Of a stretch of DNA of 64,000 nt, positions 56,801-64,000 are shown in pieces. The stretch is from Lingula anatina. Lineage: Eukaryota > Brachiopoda > Lingulata > Lingulida > Lingulidae. A program made the translations under genes and the position numbers. The DNA is taken from the NCBI RefSeq assembly GCF_001039355.2, contig NW_019774981.1:207254-271253 (forward strand), given 5' to 3'. A model generated the notes under the pieces. The model was given only the letters and a program-made list of their open reading frames with translations. It searched no databases and was not told the origin of the DNA. Every line of letters starts with the position of its first letter. Within the stretch, counting starts at the first letter, position 1.

Positions 56801-59800
56801 ATGAGTAAATAATTTTGACACAGGATGAAAAAATATCATGGTAGTCTCTGTAGTGGTACATGTAAGACCTGTTTGTCAAAGCTTTCCTATGTTACACTGA
56901 GGTCATTTTAGTCTTACCGACAGGCAAATATAAATGTATACATGTACCGTGCACTCAAAGGCAAGGTGCCTGTGCCTCAGACACCAGAGTATGGTACCAA
57001 AAGAACAATTTATGTGAAAATCAATTACTGGAAGTGCTGAAAGATCAGACAGGTGCATGTACACCGGCAGTAGATCATCTCAACCACGAGCTAAAAAGCT
57101 ACCTTTTTACAGTATACCTGGGCATGTAAACAACAGAATTTGAAGATGAAACTTAGCCCTTAGTACATATTTCCAATGTCAACTTCAGTTTGACTCATGT
57201 CATTAGATCATTCTAAACTGATCACTGCTTATGCTGAATTGGTCTGCATGTGGCTTAGCTCCACAACACCAGTCAATAATAATTCCTCATTATGACAACT
57301 CATTATGACAACTGATTATGTGAAAAGAAAACAATCTCTAAAGCATACTTACCTACATGTACCAGTTACTTGCTTTGTCTTTCTTTGGGCTCAAAGTTGA
57401 ACAAAGTTACATGTGAGATCAGATACTAAATTTCCAAAACAAACATCAGAGTGGCTATACCTTATATTAATTAATAACCCGTCTGCACCAGCCTCATCTT
57501 GTCAAATGGCATGTTAATCCTGAACATGAGCTTTTCTTAATTCCGATGTGCTGCCCTCCAGAGTTTAATGCAGTCTATAATATCCTGTCAAACGATTGGT
57601 TTTCATTGATCTGGTCTAGCTGAGGGCCGCACTGTGGGATTTCCAGCTGGCTAGATGACAGGCATGTCACAGTGGGCTCAGCCAATCAATACTCACAAAC
57701 TCAGGCAGTTGTTTGGTAATTCAATACCCAAATTCCACACACATAAAAATACAAAATGACACTGCCGTGTAATTATTGCCTTGTTCCTTTTCAACCAGCC
57801 CCTCGTGCAGCTTTATAACTTTATAAAATGTATGAAATAGCTGTGTCAATATTGAGGGATAAGTAATGTTTGTTCACAGTAGCCGTTGTTGTTATTGCCT
57901 GGTTATCAATAAGACCAGGCTCGACACCTTTAGAAAATTGTGTTGAACTCTCAACTTCTTAACCTGTGCGGTTATTGTCCAGGTAATACTGTCACTAAAT
58001 ACAGGCAAATACTGGTGAATGTATTTTTAATAGCTTAGTCATTTTACCCTCAAGTTATCAGAAAGTTTTACAAAAAAACTATACAAATCAAAGGACCAGA
58101 AAGCCCAGTGTAATATGAATAATTGAGGTGATGACACCAAATCAAAGAAATAATAATTTCAGTTCAAAACATTCAAATAAGTTCTGTAATTTTTTTCTTA
58201 AAATAACAATAACATCTGCAAAATTATTAAAATCCCAATAATGATTAGGCATGAATACTTGTCCAATGGATATCCTTTTTCGTTCAATTTAGATAACACC
58301 AATAATACACCAATATTGGATAGCCAGCATTCTATAGAGCAAAAACATATTTAACCAGGCCAATGGCAATGGCAAAATAAACATGGCTTAACCAGTTGAC
58401 AAAACTGTGAAAAGGAAATCCAGCATTGTTTCCACTATTGACACACAGCTTGTATTCAACATGTTGACTAATGGAAGGCCCCTCAACTGTATCAATTTAA
58501 AAGTATGGGATATCAAATTATATGTGGTGGGCCCCCTGTCTCTTTGTGAAGGTGACAAGGAGGATAAGAGTAGGGTATTACTTGCAGGCTCTAGGGGGCA
58601 TAGAACTCATCATGATGGACCAGAGATTTATAACAGGTACTTAAAAATGTCCGCCCTATCTCGATAATCAAACAGCCTAATGTGGAAAGATTGGAGGGGC
58701 AAGTTACAGTGAGCAATATGAAATGGTTGCTCTGCTTAAAAAATTAATTTAAATTAAAAGTAGTTAAATCAATCATTTACTGTAGCTCTTTTTTATGCCC
58801 TCATAAAAATAAAATGGCAGAAGCCTATTTTTTTCTTCAATTTTTTATACCTTTATGCAAACAGAAAAAATATCCCAAAAGTGAAAAAAAGGCAACATTA
58901 AACAAAATGTGTCTGAAGTATCGACAGAACTTCGTAACTCTTGAGTACAAACACATACATCTGAAAACTTTTAAATTCCATGTGTTGCCATGGAGATTAT
59001 GACGCTAGTTGGTTCCACACCATTGACAGCTGACAAAGTGCAAGAATTAGTGAACTTTTCAATGGCACCCCAGTTCAAACATTGCTCGAGTGACGCAAAC
59101 TTCTACATTTGAAATATGCAATCTGCAAACTCATGAAGAAAAAATGATGCTTCTATGATTGCTTTCATAGAATGAAATAAGCAGAATGTTTTCTTTATGA
59201 AATGGAAAACAAACCAAAATGCACATGGTTTACTGCTGTATTGCTGACCTTTTCACTCATACCTAGACAACTTTTATATATATCAAAGTCAACAATGCAT
59301 TAAATTAAGGCAATAAATCTGATTACATGAGAGGTCTAGGCAACCTATCAGACCTGTTTCAACTCTATCAATATCTTGACAACCCTTGACAACTCAATCA
59401 AAACTTCAGGCACCATATTCCTGCCATTTGTCGGCATATTATAATGTGTCCCAGACAAGTCACCTAGGCTTACAACAAACTACCCCATAAATGTTCATGG
59501 CTGACATCAGACATGGGCCCAGATTATATAAGGACCCTCACTGGATCTTGACTGGCCAATTTGCTTAAACTTTCAAGCACCAAGAAAAAAACACTTCAAA
59601 TACCACAGGGCAATTCTATATAGGTCTAGCTACTCTGCATGATGGCACATTAAATCAAACATGTCTTGTTTAATCACAGAAATGCCATATTCCATATAAA
59701 GTTAAAGATGTCATTTGGAAAAACCATAGTGTGGCTTTTTGGCAAGCTATTCACTTTCATTTCCATGCTCCTGTCATCATGGGAGTTTAACCATGTACAC

Positions 59801-59820
59801 ACACCACCACACGTACACAG

Positions 59821-59866
<46 letters not shown>

Positions 59867-59882
59867 GATCACTCACACACAT
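59821..59882. repeat. (CA)n microsatellite
   Basis: About 45 bases of pure CA followed by short interrupted CA. Confidence 0.9.
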
Positions 59883-60115
59883 ATTGTAATAACCGGTCGG
59901 TGGTTATACACTTGTTCTTAGAGTTACTTTTTCACCAATAAGTCAGCCGAGACAGGCAGGTATACATGTAGTTTTCTGTTACATGGTTTATTCAAGCGCC
60001 TGAAGACTCAGGTCTCTTCTACCATCTCTCTCTCTGTGGTATCTATAACTATCTCTAACTCTCTCAGTCTGTAAGTCTCTCCCTCTCTGTGGCTCAGTCA
60101 CTGCCTTTATACTCT

Positions 60116-60300
60116 ATCTTAATTTGCATTTCAAATTAGCTTTCATAACTGTCATGAAACATGCCATGCCTATGTACATTAACTTAATTGTAGATACATT
60201 TAAATTAAATCTTGATTTGCGTTTTAAATGAACTTCTCTTAAACTGCCATGCAACATGTCATGTCTAAGTATATTTGAATAATTAAAACGTACAAATATA
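60116..60300. repeat. imperfect 93-base tandem duplication
   Basis: ATCTTAATTTGCATTTCAAA at 60,116 and ATCTTGATTTGCGTTTTAAA at 60,209 start two units that stay alignable through CATGAAACATGCCATG and CATGCAACATGTCATG. No coding sense is apparent. Confidence 0.6.
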
Positions 60301-62956
60301 TACATATCTGATGTATGCAAATTTAGAAGACTCAGTTCTAATTAACGGATCACTACAATATGTACACACAAACACATGCAAAGAGCCCTATAATGTAATG
60401 AATTGCACTTTAACATTTCAAAAATCACTTTCAATATTATAAAGCCAGTCACATGTCTGCTCTCTGGGAAATGAAAACCGTCAATTGCTTATGGATTTGC
60501 TAATAATACGTACCACAGCGACCAAGTAATGTCATACGTCAAATCCTCAGACTGTGACTTTTTCACTAGCGGGATATAATAAGACCAAAATGGACAGATC
60601 GATAGATAGCAAGTTATTATTTCAAAGCAAACAGCTGATTCAAGAGATCAGAGAACAGCTCTTCCGGTGTTCTCAAACTGATACATTTTAAACAAACATC
60701 TTTTTTGCAGCTGTACACACTGCCATATCAGTGCTATCAAAACTCACTTGAACTTTACAGCTGACTTTAGACTATAATGATTTTTGTTCTGTAACGTTTA
60801 ATTTTTTTGTGACAGGTTTCTTTTTCTATTATAGACCTGCCAAATGTCACAGAGGATTAACAGATCATTGTTATTGTGTTACAAGTTATACCAGTTCAAT
60901 ACTTTCTCTACAATACCAATGTACAATTGGGTAAGAATAACAATGCAATTGCTACAAATTACCAATTGGTTACGCTCAATTGAAGGGTAGAAAAACAGAA
61001 GTTTTCAACAATTTTCCCAAAAGTCTTTCTAATGAAAGTTTATGCAAAGCAGAGAAATGTTTTTATAACTAAACTTCCTTTCACTTTATCCTTAATGCAT
61101 ATACCTAATGGGTCAAGAAAGAAAATATTGCTGTAGTTGCCAATACGAATGTCTTTCTAATGGAATTATTTCCATATTGCCTGGAAATTAACTACAATCA
61201 CATGTATGATACATCAGAATTGCATTTTACACAAAATAATAATCATAAAACAACTTAAAAAAAAGACAACTGAATCTGGTACTTCTCCACATAACTCTTC
61301 TTTTCAGACTTTCTTCTTTTACATCTGCATTCAGAAAACCATGCTAAAATCAATTCACATACCTTGGCAATATTATTTGTCACCTCGCATAATATACCAA
61401 ACAATCCCACTGGATCCATCATTACAATGAATCTTAATTTATACTGATACCATAAATAACTAAACTAATAAAATGTCTGTGGAGAAAATTCAAACATCCA
61501 ACTCCTAACTGAAATTAACTTTGAATTCACTTCGTTGTGCAGGTACGGTAATCTGAAGTCAAAATAACCGTTAAAAAGTGACTAATTGCTCACCTTTTGT
61601 TTACGTTGAAATCACATCAACCACACTCACCTGACATAATCCAGGTCACAGTTAATACAACTAGAAGGTTATCAGAATCTAAATCAAATAAACATCTAGA
61701 GCATAAATCAACAGTTGTTATTATTTGAAGGGGCTTAATGAAAAAATATATCTGCTTTTTACAATTCAGTGACAATTAAGACTCTGTTAACCCTGCACTG
61801 TTTTTTCTTTAAAAAAACTTAATTACCTGCAGTTATTGTTTCAAGGAAGTTGTGCTGTTAAGATGTTGATTTACAAAGTATGACTACAGTAAGTAACCAT
61901 AATACTGAAGCTCACACACAAATCAAACCATGAATAATGGTAGGTTAATGGGGTTTACTTATTTGAACAACTGCAACTGGAAAACAACATTTTCTTGTCC
62001 CTGAAAAACATTCCCTAAAATGAGAAAAATATTGGAGCCTACTGTATTATAATGATTTTGTTTTTCTTGAACAGAATGTTTTCTAATGGCTAAGAGAAAT
62101 GGCATGGTTTACAAGCTCTCAGGACTTTGTCTTATAATGATTACGTTCTCCCAAAAAAGTCAAACAAGGACAAGACTTGAAAAATGCCATTGGAACTGAG
62201 CAAACTTGCACATGTTAACTTTTTGCTTTCACAATTAAAAGTTAATAATATCTTTTGTGCTTATGCAAAGCAATACAAATTTGCCGATTAAAGTGACTAC
62301 TATACAAGTGTTGTTCTTTTTACTTTCACCCCAAAAAACAGTTCACAGACTAATGTACTGTTTGCATTTTGAAGTGCTTTCTTATTTGTTCTATTAGCAA
62401 AACTTAAGTTGGTTACATCAGAGAGGAATAAAGTCTATGTTTACAAAACAACTCGATGTGCATACATTGTACATTTCCCAACACTAAATGAAATATAAAA
62501 GAACCATTCTTGAACAATATTTTATGTACATTTAATTCACTCCATACATTATATCAGAGTACAACAATACATGTAAAATATTATCAAACCTCTGGCAGAG
62601 AGTCACTCAAATCCCTGTCTGTCCTGTTCCTAATTCCTGTTCCACTAGCTGTCCTTTTCCAAACAGTTTTTCAGGTGCAGTTTTTGTGATGCAGGACTAA
62701 AATAAATTCAAGCATCAGCTAACATTAACGCTCAACCTTAACATAACATAACCATATGTGGAAGGAGGCTTATAAATGGTGCATAAATCAGAAGGGATTG
62801 TACTAGTACAGTATGTACCAGGTCCACAGTTCACTAGGCCAGTAACGGAAATTTAGAAACCCTTGTAGATCTGAAACTCTAATTATTGACCTTTTCTCAA
62901 CAAGTTAACAATTTTGTCTTTTTTTTATAACATACTGCAGGCTGACTGATTTTTCA

Positions 62957-62991
<35 letters not shown>

Positions 62992-64000
62992 TTCTTGGTA
63001 ATTGTATTCCCTTTTAAAAAAGAATTCCAGGGATACTGTAGGATATTCTAAGTACTGTACAGCAAGAACCCTCAGCAAACTCTGTAAACTGGCTGGAGTG
63101 ATACTTCGGTTTTGTTTAAGATGTAACTCGGTACAAAAGTTGCAATCACAAAGTACAATAAATCTTACAAATTTTATAAAGTTGATAAAGTTCTACAACT
63201 TCAGTACATATCCAAATTTTACCAGTAGTACTGTACTAACCAGTTTAGCATCTCAAAACAATTATTTTGGTGAGCTTAAATTATATTAGGATGCTATGTG
63301 AACAACCTATGGTTAAAAATCTGTAAACATCTTCAGCATTAACTACCACAAAATATTAGGAGAAATTCAAAGGTACAAATTATTCAAACTTTAAGATGAT
63401 TATGCCATAGCTTCTTCCTCATAAAGATTTTGACTGGCCTCTCATAATATTCATCTTTACAGACAATGTGCCTCTAAAATACCACTTATTTGTGCGTATT
63501 ACTGTAACAACATGTAGAAGCCAAAAATCTTCACAAACAATTTACCTACAGTATTCTTCACAAAGACGGACAAAGTATCAGTCTCGATTATAGATCAGAG
63601 CTCAATCTGGCAGTCCTTATGGCAACTCAGCATCCCAGTTGTCATTAGCTGTATGATATCTGCATACAAATTACAGCACTTTACATAAGACTTGCTTTGA
63701 CTAGCAACAAAATATCAGTCTGCCCTGAAACCCAGTCCATGGCCTTTTCAATTACCTGGCATCCAAGTTGTCATCAGCCATCTTTGGTTGCTAGGGAGAT
63801 AAGGGGATAGGCTCTTTTCTGTCACTAATCACTGGATGTTTGAGATAATCACAATCTAAAAGAATCACGTTGGAATCAAGAGTGGATCAGCTCTTACTAT
63901 TAATATAGTTTGATATGCATGCATAAATATAAATTCAAAGAAAGTTTTTTTAATTCATAATTTAATAATCTCTCCAGCAAAATTTTTCTCTGAACATAGA

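Larger units (their letters stand above)
51245..64000. other. 12.7 kb without recognisable exons, probably 5' intron or upstream region of the RhoGEF
   Basis: I found no coding exon, RNA gene or convincing promoter here. Contents seen: a C-run at about 52,121-52,135, an A-run at 52,313-52,330, AAT repeats at 53,010-53,040, a G-run with a 25-base gap at 53,812-53,886, a CA array at 59,821-59,865, CT-rich sequence at 60,022-60,095, a 93-base tandem duplication at 60,116-60,300, and an A-run at 62,957-62,989. The open frames in it are short and look random. Confidence 0.5.

Noticed and set aside
59739-59941. Frames rich in HT across the CA array
   Set aside because: Microsatellite translation.

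Overview
This is eukaryotic DNA: AT-rich, with GT/AG introns, AATAAA signals, many microsatellites and several kinds of transposable element. The gene content (small secreted lipocalins, stand-alone AbfB/CBM42-type beta-trefoil proteins, a C2H2 zinc-finger array and a large DH-PH RhoGEF) fits a marine invertebrate. A mollusc or other lophotrochozoan is my best guess, but nothing in the window fixes the phylum.

Left part (1-29,050): a segmentally duplicated cluster of secreted-protein genes. Lipocalin copy 1 (exons 2-5 only, 262-1719) is followed by a broken AbfB gene (2.8-4.5 kb). Lipocalin copy 2 is complete (five exons, 6784-11354) and is followed by a convergent pair of AbfB genes (14.2-18.5 kb). 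A second convergent AbfB pair lies at 21.2-25.6 kb. Two orphan 3' ends of AbfB genes sit at 20.2-20.4 kb and 28.0-29.0 kb. All four intact AbfB genes share one layout: TATAAATAAG promoter, non-coding first exon, signal-peptide exon, 414-bp AbfB exon and a tiny last exon. Within each pair the AbfB exons look homogenised by gene conversion. Transposable elements lie between and inside the units: a LINE 3' end, short elements with target-site duplications, and a probable solo LTR.

Middle part (29-36.7 kb): a C2H2 zinc-finger gene (31.5-33.2 kb, about 17 fingers, one frameshift), an inverted decayed fragment of a paralogue (30.2-30.5 kb), and a repeat-rich 3' flank. In that flank two partly overlapping haplotypes seem to be laid end to end, exposing a 1.2-kb insertion difference.

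Right part (36.7-64 kb): one large minus-strand gene. A 1250-codon disordered exon (51233-47484) and fifteen further coding exons encode a protein of about 1909 residues with a CxxC...CxxC motif, a DH domain and a PH domain at the C-terminus. About 3.3 kb of this gene is present twice (43.5-46.87 and 46.88-50.2 kb), joined at a single N. All five single-N positions mark joins, and four of them are followed by a restart of sequence already read, so I treat these duplications as unmerged allelic contig overlaps. From 51.25 kb to the right end I find no coding exon; it is probably 5' intron or upstream sequence of the RhoGEF.

The most unusual content is the AbfB/lipocalin cluster: inverted gene pairs, exon conversion, a CACGTGACGTCAC element kept between the convergent genes, and birth and death of copies all visible in 27 kb.
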